The position numbers and the translations under genes were made by a program. A stretch of 64,000 nucleotides of DNA from an uncultured Bacteroidota bacterium (GTDB taxonomy: Bacteria; Bacteroidota; Bacteroidia; Bacteroidales; UBA12481): the NCBI GenBank assembly GCA_903851365.1, contig CAINOB010000014.1:1-64000 (forward strand), in the 5' to 3' direction. Shown piece after piece: positions 12,101 to 20,139 of the stretch (position 1 is its first letter; the number at the start of each line of letters is the position of its first letter). Below the pieces are notes generated by a model. The model searched no databases. It was given only the letters and a program-made list of their open reading frames with translations, and had not been told where the DNA came from.

Positions 12101-15100
12101 TTTCGATATGCCAGGGACAAAGCGGTGTTCAGCTGAATGGTTCCGGAGGCATATATTATTCATGGGCTATGACGGTTGGTTCTCCGGCTGATGGAACTTC
12201 CTATTTGTCTGGTCTCCATGTTGCTAATCCGACAATCAGCAATACTATTCCGGTAGGAACTTATTGGTTTACCATCACAGCTCAGGATGTTTCCGGAGAT
12301 TCTCCTGCCTGCCATGGGCACGACGATGTGATTCTCACTGTTAAGTCGAGGCCGGTTGTAACTGCCACAGCAAATTCATATTCAGGATGCAACGGTGCGG
12401 GTATTCAATTAACTGCAACCCCAATAGCAGGAGCTTCCTATTTATGGAATCCGACAACCGACTTAAGCAATTCTTCCATTAGTAACCCAGTTTACACTCC
12501 CGCAATCACTACCTATCAGGCCCAATTTTTCACAGTTTCGGTTACCGGGTCTAATGGGTGCAGTACATCGGCTGATGCACCAGGCATTTATGTTTACCCA
12601 TCACCGGTGATAACGACGGGAACTATAATGAATGCTTCATGCGGTGCCAGTAATGGTTCGGCCACCGTTTCGGCCTCCTCGCCTGGGACCACACCGGCAC
12701 CATCCTACAGTTATTCCTGGAATTCATCACCCGTCCAGACAACAGCGACAGCCACCGGGCTTGCTGCGGGTAATTATACGGTTACCGTGACCGACACTGA
12801 CCATGGATGTTCCAATACCAAACAGGTAACTGTGGGTTCAGCAGCTGATGTGACCGCGCCGACCGTAGTAGTTCAAAATATCAGTGTAACACTTGACTCC
12901 GGTGGAAACGCAACCATAACACCAGCTGAAATAAACAATGGGTCTTCCGATAATTGCACGAGTGCAGGCAACCTTATACTGACCTTGGACAAGACTACTT
13001 TTAACGCAAGTAATGTAGGGCCTAACACAGTTCGATTAACTGTCAAGGACTTAGCAAATAATTCTGCTTTTCTTGACGCAACCGTGACTGTAAATTTCCC
13101 GGCAAATTGTTCCATTTCCGGTACTAGAACTGTCTGGCTTGAACAGTTCACATATGCAAATAATACACAAAATGGCTCCTCCGGTGCCTGGACCACCAGT
13201 GCAGCTTCAAATAATTTTTCTGTACAGTTGAACACTATGAGATCAACAGCTCAGAACGGAACGTTCTGGCTTTCGAAAAGCATTGATATCCGGTCTTATA
13301 CGAACCTCAATATTAAAGTTGATACCTGGGAAACAGGTACTCTTGGAACTTCCGACTATATAAAATTTGAATACTCCACCAATGGAGGTGTTTCCTATTC
13401 TCCCTTTGCTAATCCAAGCTCACCAAATGCCGGGGCCTATTATGATGACTATGGCGGCACAGCCGGAGCTCCCATTTATGCCTGCACCAATGTACCGGAT
13501 GCAAGTTACCTCCTTGTCAGGATTACTGTAAAAGAAGCATCGACTTTAATATCTCACTTTTTTGATAACGTTACAGTTACCGGCGATCCAGCCATGGAAG
13601 CCACCTCCGCCATTACAAATGTTTCCTGTAACGGAGGTAATAATGGGGCTTTAAATGTAACAGTTACCAAAGGTGTCTCACCTTACACCTATGCCTGGTC
13701 CACCTCAAATGGGACCGGACTTAATGCCACTGCTGAAGATCAGACTGGCTTGACAGCCGGCACCTATAACCTTATTGTGACTGATGCAAACAGTGTGGCC
13801 AGCAGCACCTTCTCCTTTACTGTTACCCAGCCGGCGGCTGACCCGGCTATCAGTACCGGTCTGTCTGTTTCTGATCCTTCTGTGTGTAATCCGGCCGGTG
13901 GGAATGCCACCTTTACCATTACGTCAGCCCAAAGCGGTGTAATCTATGAATTGAAAACCCTTGCCGGTGCGTCATTAACTCCGGCGGTTACGGGTACCGG
14001 AGCAGGCAGCAACCTGAATTTAACTATTCTTCAGGCAAATATACCCGCTTCTACCACTACCTACAAAATCGCAGCCACCTCAGCCAGCGGCTGCACCACA
14101 ACCTTTTTAACACATCAACCGGTGCTCACGGTAAATTCTGTATCAGCCCCAACAGGCAGTGCCAGTCAGAGTTTCTGCAGCAGCAGTGCGCCGAAAGTGA
14201 GCAGCCTGTCAGTCACGGGATCTGGAATTGTCTGGTACAATGCAGCCAGCGGCGGGTCTTTAGTAGCATCAAGCACAAACCTGGTCAACGGGACCACCTA
14301 TTATGCCAGCCAAACTAATGGTGGCTGTGAGTCTCCATCACGACTGGCAGTTACGGCAACAGTTTATGCCACACCAACCATTCAGAGTATTACGCATGGG
14401 GTGGTTTGCGGATCGGGAACGGTGATCCTTCATGCCAGCGCCAGCATCGGGACAGTAAATTGGTACACCGCTCAGACTGGAGGAAGTTCGATCGGGACCG
14501 GAAATGATTTTACAACGCCGACTATCAGTACAACAACCTCTTATTGGGTAGATGGAACCAACAGCGGATGTACCACCTCCACCCGTTCTGAAGTTATTGC
14601 TACAGTATATGCTTTGCCAACCATAACCTTTACTGCAATTCCCGCAATTTGTTCGGGTACTACCTCAGCCACACTCAGCTACAGTGCCACAACCGGAGGA
14701 GCAAACCAATACAGTATTACTTTCGATGCTACAGCGCTTTCCAACGGGTTCTCGAATGTTCCGGTAACAAGCCTGCCCGCAAGCCAGATAGCGATAACAG
14801 TACCTGGTGGAGCTCCTTCCGGAACCTATAACGGCAATCTCTTTGTTAAAAACAGTTCTAACAGTTGTGTGAGTAACAGCTATCCGATCAGTATTATCAT
14901 CAGTGGATTAACCACACTAACAAGCCAATCCACCGCAGCCCAGACAAGATGTATCAATAGCGCATTCACACCGATTTCAGTATCAGTAACCGGGGCTGGG
15001 TTAAGCTATCAATGGTATAGTAACACAAGTGCAGCTAATAGCGGGGGGACATCACTTGGAGCTGCAAACGGCGCGCAAACCAATGCATACACTCCCCAGA

Positions 15101-18100
15101 ATTCAGTTGCCGGGACACTTTATTATTATTGCACGGTGACAGGGACATGCGGTCCGGCCGTAACGAGTGCAATATCCGGAGCCTTTATTGTAACTGCTAT
15201 TCCTACAGCCACAATCAGTTATGCCGGATCTCCGTTCTGTAAAAGCTTAAGTGCGGGTCAATCTGTGACATTAAGCGGGACGGGTGCTTATACCGGGGGC
15301 TCCTTTAGCTCGACAGCAGGTTTAACTATCAACTCCACCTCCGGAGATATTACTCCAAGCACAAGCACAGCAGGATCTTATACTGTAACCTACACGATAC
15401 CGGCATCGGGCGGCTGCTCCTCTGTTCCGGTGACCACTTCAGTTACCATAACAACTTTACCGGTAGCCACCTTTAGTTATACGGCAACACCCTATTGTTC
15501 AAATGGGTCTAATCCTTCTCCGACATTTAGCGGTGGAGGCGTAGCTGGAACATTTTCATCGACCGCCGGGTTGGTTTTCGTTAGTGCCTCTACAGGTCAG
15601 ATAAATCTGGTTGCCAGCACTCCGGGATCCTATACCGTTACGAATACTATTGCTGCATCAGGTGGTTGCGGAATCGTTACTGCTACCAGCCCAATAACAA
15701 TAACTGCACTACCAGCAGCTACGATATCCTACACCGGAACTCCGTTCTGTAAAAGTCTGGCAGTTGGCCAGGCTGTCACCAGAACCGGAACAGCCGGGGG
15801 GACCTATACAGCCTCACCTGCAGGTTTATCAATCAATGCATCAACAGGCGCTATAACCCCAAGTTTAAGTACCGCCGGAAATTATACGGTAACTTATACG
15901 ATTACCGCAGCCGGTAGTTGTGGTGAAGTCACAGCAACCACATCCATCGTTATATATGGAACCTTAACGGCGGGCATCAGCGGTGGAATTACACCTATTT
16001 GTTATGGAAACGGCCCTGGAATAATGACTGCCTCCGGCAGTGGTGGCACAGGATCCTATACCTATCAGTGGTATACCGGTACCGGTAGTATCGTTGGTGC
16101 AACATCAGCAACTTATAATCCCGGAAACATTTTCGCGACTACGGATTATTACTGTCAGGTAACCAGCGGCTCATGCGGAACCGCTCAAACCACTACCAGA
16201 ACGATAGTAGTTACTCCGATTCCAACCGCAACCATCAGCTATACCGGTACTCCATTCTGCAAATCCATCGTGGGTACGGTATCGGTAAATTTAAGCGGAA
16301 CCGGAGCTTATACCGGAGGTACTTATACTTCTGCTGCGGGTCTGACTATCAATTCAGGAACCGGCGCCATCACTCCAAGTACCAGCACGGCCGGTGCATA
16401 TACAGTAACATATACCATACCGGCATCAGGTGGTTGTTCATCGGTTCCCGTAACAACACCTGTAACCATAACTGCTGTTCCCACTGCCGCTATCAGCTAT
16501 GCGGGAACTCCATTCTGTAAATCCAACAGCACTCCGCAAACGGTTACAATAAGCGGTACGGGTGCATACACGGGAGGAAGTTATGGTTCTACTGCAGGAC
16601 TTACTATCAATACCGGAACCGGAAGTATTACCCCGAGCACCAGCACTGCCGGAACCTATACGGTAACCTATACAATACCTTCCTCAGCGGGTTGCGCAGC
16701 AGTTCCGGTTACCACTTCGGTTACCATAACTGCAGTACCAACTGCTTCTATAAGCTATGCCGGAACCCCATTCTGTAAATCGATAAGCACACCACAATCT
16801 GTCACATTAAGCGGAACGGGTGCTTACACAGGGGGAACCTATAGCTCTACCGGAGGATTATCCATCAATGGCGGAACCGGTGCTATTACTCCATCCACCA
16901 GTACAGCCGGTACCTATACCGTAACTTATACTGTTCCCACTTCAGGGGGGTGTGCCGCAGTTCCAGTAACCACTTCGGTTACCATTACAGCGGTGCCAAT
17001 TGCATCTATCAGTTATGCGGGAACCCCATTCTGTAAATCGATAAGCTCAGCACAATCGGTTTCCCTAAGCGGAACGGGTGCCTACACAGGCGGGTCCTTT
17101 AGCTCAACTGCCGGACTGACAATAAATGCCGGAACGGGAGATATTACACCAAGCACAAGCACCGCCGGAGTTTATGCCGTAACTTATACCATTCCATCAT
17201 CGGGTGGTTGTTCTTCAGTTCCTGTCACCACCTCAGTTACGATAACTGCGGTACCCACAGCCTCTATCAGCTATGCGGGGACCCCATTCTGTAATTCAAT
17301 CAGTTTGCCCCAGTCAGTTACCTTAAGCGGAACAGGTGCTTACACAGGTGGCAGTTACAGTTCCACGGCCGGATTGACAATCGATTCCGGGACAGGAGCT
17401 ATTACACCAAGCACAAGTGCTGGCGGAATTTATACCGTAACCTATACCATTCCAGCGTCCAGCGGTTGTTCCTCGGTACCGGTTACGACCTCCGTAACAA
17501 TATCTAACCTTCCGGTCGCCACGTTTAGTTATTCCGGGACTCCCTATTGTTCAAATTCGGCAAATCCATCTCCAACATTTAGCGGTGGAGGAGTGGCCGG
17601 TACGTTCTCTTCGGGGGCAGGCCTGGTATTTGTCAGTAATACCACCGGTCAGGTTAATTTATCCCTGAGTACTCCCGGCAGCTATACCGTGACCAATACC
17701 ATTGCTGCTGCAAATGGTTGTTCAATTGTATCCGCTACATCCGGAATTACAATAACTCAATTGCCGTCTGCAACAATTTCCTATTCCGGAACACCATTCT
17801 GTAAATCAGTTTTAACTGATCAGCCGGTGACCTTAGGCGGGACTGCGGCATATACAGGAGGTACCTATACAGCATCTCCTGCAGGACTGTCCATCAATTC
17901 CAGCAGTGGCGCAATAAATCCTGGCAACAGTACTGCTGGTTCCTACACAGTGACCTACACGATCCCATCAACAGGCGGTTGTGCTCAGGTACCTGCAACC
18001 TGTTCTGTGACCATAACCAGTATTCCATCGGGTACTATATCTTATGCTGGTTCACCTTTCTGTACGAGCCTCATCGGACCTCAATCAGTTACCAGAACCG

Positions 18101-20139
18101 CGACAGCCGGAGGAACATACAGCTCCACTGCAGGACTTTCAATCGATGCGAATAACGGAGATGTAACCCCAAGTTCAAGTACTGCCGGAACATACACTGT
18201 GACTTACACTTTATTGCCTGCAGGCGGATGCGGCACCTACACCACAACCGCTCAGGTAACCATTATTCACGACCTGGTTTGGACAGGAAATGTGAGTACC
18301 GACTGGAATACACCCGGCAACTGGTCGTGCAATGTTGTACCTGACCTGACAACGAATGTCCTTATTCCGAATGTGACCAATAAGCCTATACTCAATACAA
18401 GTCCAAACGGAATGTCGAAAAATCTGGAAATAAATACCGGATCATCACTGACCGTGATTGGCAAGACCCTGCAAATTGCCGGAACCATTGCCAACAGCGG
18501 TACCTTTACCGCTACGGCCGGAACGATTGAGATGAAAGGAGCAGCAGCCCAGGTAATTCCTGCCGGAACGTTTGCCACTGGTACCATCCTGAACTTAACT
18601 GTTAATAATTCTGCTGGAGCCACTCTGGCAGATACTTTAAGAGTGACCGGAATTGTTAAAGCTCAGACCGGAGATCTTACCTCAAACGGATACCTGATTT
18701 TAGTCTCGACATCGGGTCAGACTGCCCTGATTGACGGTGCCGGTTCAGGCAACGTACTGGGAAGTGTGATCATGCAACGATACCTGCCGACAGCTTTCGG
18801 GTACAAATATTTCAGTTCTCCGTTCCAATCTTCTACCGTGAGCGAGTTTGCCGATGACATAAACCTCAGTGCAACCTTCCCCACGTTTTACAATTACAAT
18901 GAGAACCACGAAGCCTCAGCAGGGGTAGCTATGTCGGGCTGGACCGCATACACAACTCAAGCCAACCCGCTCAATGTGCTGGAAGGCTATGCAGCTAACT
19001 TCGGCAAGGTTTCAGCCCCCAAAACTGCCGACCTGACCGGGGTAGTCAATAATGGCTCCTTGCAAAGAACCCTCCAAAGCCACAACCGAACCTTTACTCA
19101 GGGCTTTAACCTGGCAGGAAACCCGTACCCTTCGCCCATTGACTGGAATGCATCGGGATGGACCAAAACCAATATCGATAATGCGATTTACTTCTTTAAT
19201 GCCAGTGCAACTACCAATAATGCAGCAGCTGATGACTCGGTTCAGTATCAAGGCGTTTACAGCAGTTATGTCAACGGAGTCAGAACAGGAAATGGTGATA
19301 ATATTATTGCCTCCATGCAGGGATTCTTTGTTCATGTTACCAACGGTGCTTTCCCGGTGACAGGGACACTCGGAGTAACAAATTCAGTGAGGACGAACGA
19401 TCTTAACCCACTGTTCAAGAAAGCCAATTTTGATGGCCGCGAGATACTCCGGTTTACTGCGACTCTGGAAACAGCAAATCCGGTAGAAGACGTCGCTCTC
19501 ATTTATTTTGATGGCTCAGCTACTCAAAGTTTTGATAACGGAAGAGATGCCTTAAAGTTGAAGAATACCGATCCCACAGTTCCGAATTTGTACACATTCT
19601 CACTGGAAGCCAGGCAGCTCTCCATCAATGGAATGCCTTATATTACTGACAGCATTAAGGAAATTCCTCTCGGAATCCATACGCTGACTAACGGATGGAT
19701 AACCTTTAATGCCAAGGATATCAGCCGGCTCCCGTATGGGTTGCATTTGTATCTGGTGGATGCCGAAAAGGGCTTGCTTCAGGATTTGCAGCAGATACCG
19801 GAGTATCGAATTAACCTGAAAGCCGGAGAATATAATCAGCGCTTTTCGCTGGTATTCTCCAGTGTCGAAATTCATGATCCCGCAGAAATCACAAAAAATC
19901 TATTTAAATTGTATCGTTTAGCAAACCTCCTGCTGGTCAAGGTAAATCTCCCATACAATACAAGCGGAGAGCTGCTGATTACAAATATGTCAGGCCAGAT
20001 AGTGCGCCAGCAAAAGGTTTTTGGAACCGAAACGGTGCAGATTAATCCAACGGTGAATGCCGGACTTTATTTAGTAACGGTGCGATCAGCCACGAGAGTT
20101 CAGTCAGAAAAAATATTATTGAGATTAAATTATGAATAG
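3148..20139 (+). CDS. Giant multi-repeat T9SS-secreted adhesin
   Basis: The frame is open from an ATG at 3079. I prefer the ATG at 3148 because it starts the signal peptide cleanly (MDHRILLKSVVLF..., IQAQ|T) and has AGGA just upstream; 3112 is possible. The product is about 5,660 residues. In order (nt): an N-terminal beta domain; a WNS-TATWVGG module near 3890; autotransporter-like beta-strand repeats (GAGTLSLSGINTYTG at about 4570, GAGTWVLSGTNTYTG at about 4990); Ig-like repeat family A (6328-7467); family B (7474-9815); a Calx-beta-like domain (about 10120-10450); a choice-of-anchor L domain (about 10480-11410, FNYVFASEEYAEYV and QTYHIKMVIADV); a second Calx-beta-like domain; SprB-type repeats (about 12630-12840, 13600-13840); family C (15199-18270); and a C-terminal T9SS type A sorting domain. 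A long adhesive fibre exported by T9SS and anchored at the cell surface is inferred. Its stop overlaps the next start by 8 nt. Confidence 0.85.
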   Translation: MDHRILLKSVVLFVAFLISVFSIQAQTRVQSTTGNTGSGTSATITMTALTSAPVNGNTLVAVISTRGTTANRVSSITQTGATWVRATQATNANGTTTEIWYAPNVSGAGTTITINQASLRSAAVVIEYSGILTVSPLDVVANSTAKSTNASTGTTASTAQGTELWIGGIGLVSSGYTLGSITNSFGTVATVQTSNSTATNNSKVYVLEKIVTTTGTANTGGTVSFNSQWSGAIATFKNATITSTGAGGNWNSTATWVGGVVPVAGTNVIIASGATVTLNVAAPVIVNLTVDGTLDTSTFTISGTGALTVSGTGTLLVGGAFPSFTGGSTLSSGSTVNFDNAGAQSVPVQAYSNLIVSGGGTKTLAGATPTVGGVMTVKAGTTLDLGTNPLGATAAPTGVVLEIGSTGSTISGSGTGILHLNGNVTVNDTGGSGGASISCPVSLDADRTITVADGASAIDLAISGAIGTSFGLTKEGAGTLSLSGINTYTGATNINAGKLKIGASTSALGTIAGITSVASGATLDLGGSILSTAEPLTINGTGLAGAGALTNTGGNASYSGPITMGSSGATITVTSSGTLTCSGTLATGAYALTLDGSAGTGTLSGNISAPSSITKEGAGTWVLSGTNTYTGATLINAGTLDIGSTSALGTTAGITTVIAGAVLDLNGVNLSGAEPLTLNGTGISNGGALTNSSATNAVTFTGPITLGSATSIGATSNINLTSGGVSGDQDLTKVGAATLSLGSGTVSIGKLTISAGALAATSVTMNLTGDFINDGTFGNNGGTVNMNGLAAQSISGLQAITFSTLKINNTVGVSLARTVAITTLTIADVAGSSVFNDGGFAITTATTLNLNSGTYNCTATVLPFGTLNAGTGTVNFSANGSQTVATKSYYNLILSGSGDKTFLGATLIGAVLSINGTTKALLAAASTSLTATMNFNGAGVINGSWGSTGSTATYKNDTYFLNSTGIINITSSTCSAVNVPVSGGDQTICSGATIPALTVTVGAGETADWYTLATGGTLLQASSTSYTPGGGGTFYAVARNTTTNCVSSTRTAVTLTVQSAAGAGTIGTAQTICYNTTPALLTSTAAGTGSGALTYEWQTNASGTYVTIAAQNSATYQPPTLTATTSYQRRTVSTLNGNICYSAYTTPITVTVQATPTAGSIGTAQTICNASSPASLTSTAAGTGSGAITYEWQTNASGSFVTISAANAATYQPPTLTASTSYQRRTVSTLNGNICYSAYTTPILITVQATPTAGSVGTAQTLCNGLTPALLTSTAAGTGTGTLSYEWQTNASGSYATISAANSDTYQPPALTATTSYQRRTVSTYNGNICYSAYTTPVTITIQTTPTAGAIAADQTICYNTAPALLTSSTAGTGSGTITYEWQTNASGSYVTISAANSATYQPPALTATTAYRRRSVSTLNGNSCYSAYTSPVTVTVEATPSAPTFSSALPASGSVVCAGFNTGTATFNAGSGGGTDEYQVSIDGGNNWLTYSSGGAISTTGGTTSVIVRARRIGVACAATGYNTYTIWTYGSTPLAPALSSSTIPSGVTLCAGFNTGAVTGTGGSGGSTGAVDEYQVSLNGGSTYSSYSSGALINTSTATTSVLVLARRTGGNFGCTTSTWSTICAWNIGTTLVSPVLNTATPATGTAICAGYSPSATITPGSGGSTGAADLYEYSINNGNTWAAYTSGAAIVTTGAITSVQVRVSRSAGSYGCTSPGTSIIANWPISATTVNPSLSSASPATSTTICAGYSPSAIISSGSGGSSGAADLVQYSINNGSSWSTYTSGNSINTTAATGNILIQASRTAGSYGCSATGPTTIVTWPLSTANVNPSLNLATPPSGTSICAGYNGPSATITTGTGGSSGAADLYEYSINNGSTWSAYSSGTAINTTGATTNILIRVSRSAGSYGCSATGPTTIVTWPVASTPVSPTLSAASPASGSTICAGFNTGTVTGTGGSGGSGGSANEYQVSINGGGVYSAYTSGSAINTAGATGSVIVQARRTGGSYGCSSTSWTTLCTWTVSTATVNPSLNVAIPGSGNSICAGYNVSATITAGSGGSASAADTYEYSINNGGAWLSYTSGATINTAAATGNVLIRVSRSSGSYGCTATGPTTIVTWPISAATTAPTLGTASPVTGSSVCVGVNTGSVTISAGSGGSTGAADQYQFSINGGSTYSTYTSGAAINTSAATGSVIVQARRTGGSYGCSDTGWNTLCSWTINPQPSITLGSNPSVNQGTTTAYLSYSATSNSPNQYSIDYDATANTAGFIDVTNATLGTSPITLVVPAAPALATYNGTLTVRNSTTGCVSAGYAITVTVGQNLLNASFLSASQSSLGESGTIIIPVVLSAASGSTVTVPFTVNVGSTATGSGTDYTITSSPITIAAGERTGVITITIAGDALDESDETVIVNMGLPTNAILGAITTHTATIMDDDPYPTGSIAVNRYGVSTAPVSLVNNVLLKGCLTASNIAFSGNAVQIGHFTSGGSSFPISEGIILSTGNVASAEGPNKNFGTTTQNAGAGDANINTISGGTSYDAAVLEFDFKPEGNTIQFNYVFASEEYAEYVGAASNDAFAFLLSGPGITGTVNIALIPSSATAVAINDVHGQGNSVVTNYPTELQALVASPSAQGPAWSKITDDANGYFGTTPGRYYYRITPVNSATGPLNAAYYVDNGQFIDRDVIASNGRRQIQYLNQSGQVGTSEMEFDGRTTKLTASHAVQACQTYHIKMVIADVNDQKWDSGVFLEAKSFTSNEVAISSHIGAISGDATNMYEGCDGSFIRFQRADGADNSETFTFPVIIAGTATNGVDFVYTNSGGTIIGDGTFPSSATIPAGVNYVDYYYKAQSDGLIEGNETIVFRVSNGCPCDPLPTYLEKVVTIVDVPQIQASTVSVIQCVSSGNPVATITVNLQGGLNPNDYQYRLDAGTFQAGNVFTLPSNFADGHDIIGISHYVTVKDQYSCNSITENNIVIPSIAPLEANAGSDISICQGQSGVQLNGSGGIYYSWAMTVGSPADGTSYLSGLHVANPTISNTIPVGTYWFTITAQDVSGDSPACHGHDDVILTVKSRPVVTATANSYSGCNGAGIQLTATPIAGASYLWNPTTDLSNSSISNPVYTPAITTYQAQFFTVSVTGSNGCSTSADAPGIYVYPSPVITTGTIMNASCGASNGSATVSASSPGTTPAPSYSYSWNSSPVQTTATATGLAAGNYTVTVTDTDHGCSNTKQVTVGSAADVTAPTVVVQNISVTLDSGGNATITPAEINNGSSDNCTSAGNLILTLDKTTFNASNVGPNTVRLTVKDLANNSAFLDATVTVNFPANCSISGTRTVWLEQFTYANNTQNGSSGAWTTSAASNNFSVQLNTMRSTAQNGTFWLSKSIDIRSYTNLNIKVDTWETGTLGTSDYIKFEYSTNGGVSYSPFANPSSPNAGAYYDDYGGTAGAPIYACTNVPDASYLLVRITVKEASTLISHFFDNVTVTGDPAMEATSAITNVSCNGGNNGALNVTVTKGVSPYTYAWSTSNGTGLNATAEDQTGLTAGTYNLIVTDANSVASSTFSFTVTQPAADPAISTGLSVSDPSVCNPAGGNATFTITSAQSGVIYELKTLAGASLTPAVTGTGAGSNLNLTILQANIPASTTTYKIAATSASGCTTTFLTHQPVLTVNSVSAPTGSASQSFCSSSAPKVSSLSVTGSGIVWYNAASGGSLVASSTNLVNGTTYYASQTNGGCESPSRLAVTATVYATPTIQSITHGVVCGSGTVILHASASIGTVNWYTAQTGGSSIGTGNDFTTPTISTTTSYWVDGTNSGCTTSTRSEVIATVYALPTITFTAIPAICSGTTSATLSYSATTGGANQYSITFDATALSNGFSNVPVTSLPASQIAITVPGGAPSGTYNGNLFVKNSSNSCVSNSYPISIIISGLTTLTSQSTAAQTRCINSAFTPISVSVTGAGLSYQWYSNTSAANSGGTSLGAANGAQTNAYTPQNSVAGTLYYYCTVTGTCGPAVTSAISGAFIVTAIPTATISYAGSPFCKSLSAGQSVTLSGTGAYTGGSFSSTAGLTINSTSGDITPSTSTAGSYTVTYTIPASGGCSSVPVTTSVTITTLPVATFSYTATPYCSNGSNPSPTFSGGGVAGTFSSTAGLVFVSASTGQINLVASTPGSYTVTNTIAASGGCGIVTATSPITITALPAATISYTGTPFCKSLAVGQAVTRTGTAGGTYTASPAGLSINASTGAITPSLSTAGNYTVTYTITAAGSCGEVTATTSIVIYGTLTAGISGGITPICYGNGPGIMTASGSGGTGSYTYQWYTGTGSIVGATSATYNPGNIFATTDYYCQVTSGSCGTAQTTTRTIVVTPIPTATISYTGTPFCKSIVGTVSVNLSGTGAYTGGTYTSAAGLTINSGTGAITPSTSTAGAYTVTYTIPASGGCSSVPVTTPVTITAVPTAAISYAGTPFCKSNSTPQTVTISGTGAYTGGSYGSTAGLTINTGTGSITPSTSTAGTYTVTYTIPSSAGCAAVPVTTSVTITAVPTASISYAGTPFCKSISTPQSVTLSGTGAYTGGTYSSTGGLSINGGTGAITPSTSTAGTYTVTYTVPTSGGCAAVPVTTSVTITAVPIASISYAGTPFCKSISSAQSVSLSGTGAYTGGSFSSTAGLTINAGTGDITPSTSTAGVYAVTYTIPSSGGCSSVPVTTSVTITAVPTASISYAGTPFCNSISLPQSVTLSGTGAYTGGSYSSTAGLTIDSGTGAITPSTSAGGIYTVTYTIPASSGCSSVPVTTSVTISNLPVATFSYSGTPYCSNSANPSPTFSGGGVAGTFSSGAGLVFVSNTTGQVNLSLSTPGSYTVTNTIAAANGCSIVSATSGITITQLPSATISYSGTPFCKSVLTDQPVTLGGTAAYTGGTYTASPAGLSINSSSGAINPGNSTAGSYTVTYTIPSTGGCAQVPATCSVTITSIPSGTISYAGSPFCTSLIGPQSVTRTATAGGTYSSTAGLSIDANNGDVTPSSSTAGTYTVTYTLLPAGGCGTYTTTAQVTIIHDLVWTGNVSTDWNTPGNWSCNVVPDLTTNVLIPNVTNKPILNTSPNGMSKNLEINTGSSLTVIGKTLQIAGTIANSGTFTATAGTIEMKGAAAQVIPAGTFATGTILNLTVNNSAGATLADTLRVTGIVKAQTGDLTSNGYLILVSTSGQTALIDGAGSGNVLGSVIMQRYLPTAFGYKYFSSPFQSSTVSEFADDINLSATFPTFYNYNENHEASAGVAMSGWTAYTTQANPLNVLEGYAANFGKVSAPKTADLTGVVNNGSLQRTLQSHNRTFTQGFNLAGNPYPSPIDWNASGWTKTNIDNAIYFFNASATTNNAAADDSVQYQGVYSSYVNGVRTGNGDNIIASMQGFFVHVTNGAFPVTGTLGVTNSVRTNDLNPLFKKANFDGREILRFTATLETANPVEDVALIYFDGSATQSFDNGRDALKLKNTDPTVPNLYTFSLEARQLSINGMPYITDSIKEIPLGIHTLTNGWITFNAKDISRLPYGLHLYLVDAEKGLLQDLQQIPEYRINLKAGEYNQRFSLVFSSVEIHDPAEITKNLFKLYRLANLLLVKVNLPYNTSGELLITNMSGQIVRQQKVFGTETVQINPTVNAGLYLVTVRSATRVQSEKILLRLNYE
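6328..7467 (+). repeat. Repeat family A in the giant adhesin: 4 x 285 bp
   Basis: Four tandem coding units with an exact 285-nt (95-residue) period, measured at the conserved QT-C anchor (6358, 6643, 6928, 7213). Each unit carries YEWQTNASG, YQPP and a Cys near ICYSAY. The boundaries are approximate. Confidence 0.8.
7474..9815 (+). repeat. Repeat family B in the giant adhesin: 8 units of about 294 bp
   Basis: Eight tandem coding units start near 7474, 7756, 8053, 8347, 8641, 8938, 9235 and 9529. Spacings are 282-297 nt. Each holds a CAGY/CAGF motif, a Gly-Ser run, EYSINNG or EYQVSINGG, and (in seven of the eight) an SYGC-like Cys. Confidence 0.8.
15199..18270 (+). repeat. Repeat family C in the giant adhesin: 11 units, mostly 258 bp
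   Basis: The unit core is ISYAGTPFC ... GTGAYTGG ... TPSTSTAGTYTVTYT. The Cys anchors lie at 15238, 15496, 15748, 16258, 16516, 16774, 17032, 17290, 17548, 17800 and 18061. Spacing is exactly 258 nt across six of the intervals. One position (about 15955-16215) is filled by a diverged Ig-like unit. Confidence 0.8.

Noticed and set aside
6328-18270. Regular repeats that might suggest a CRISPR array or satellite DNA
   Set aside because: The periods are multiples of three within one open frame, units are 258-297 bp, and variation is mainly synonymous. They are protein repeats.
3408-19875. Many long open frames on the minus strand and in other plus frames inside the giant adhesin gene (for example 5031-5687 minus, 218 residues)
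   Set aside because: They mirror the Gly/Ser/Thr/Ala-rich repeats of the adhesin, have low-complexity Pro/Val-rich products, no start signals and no known domains.
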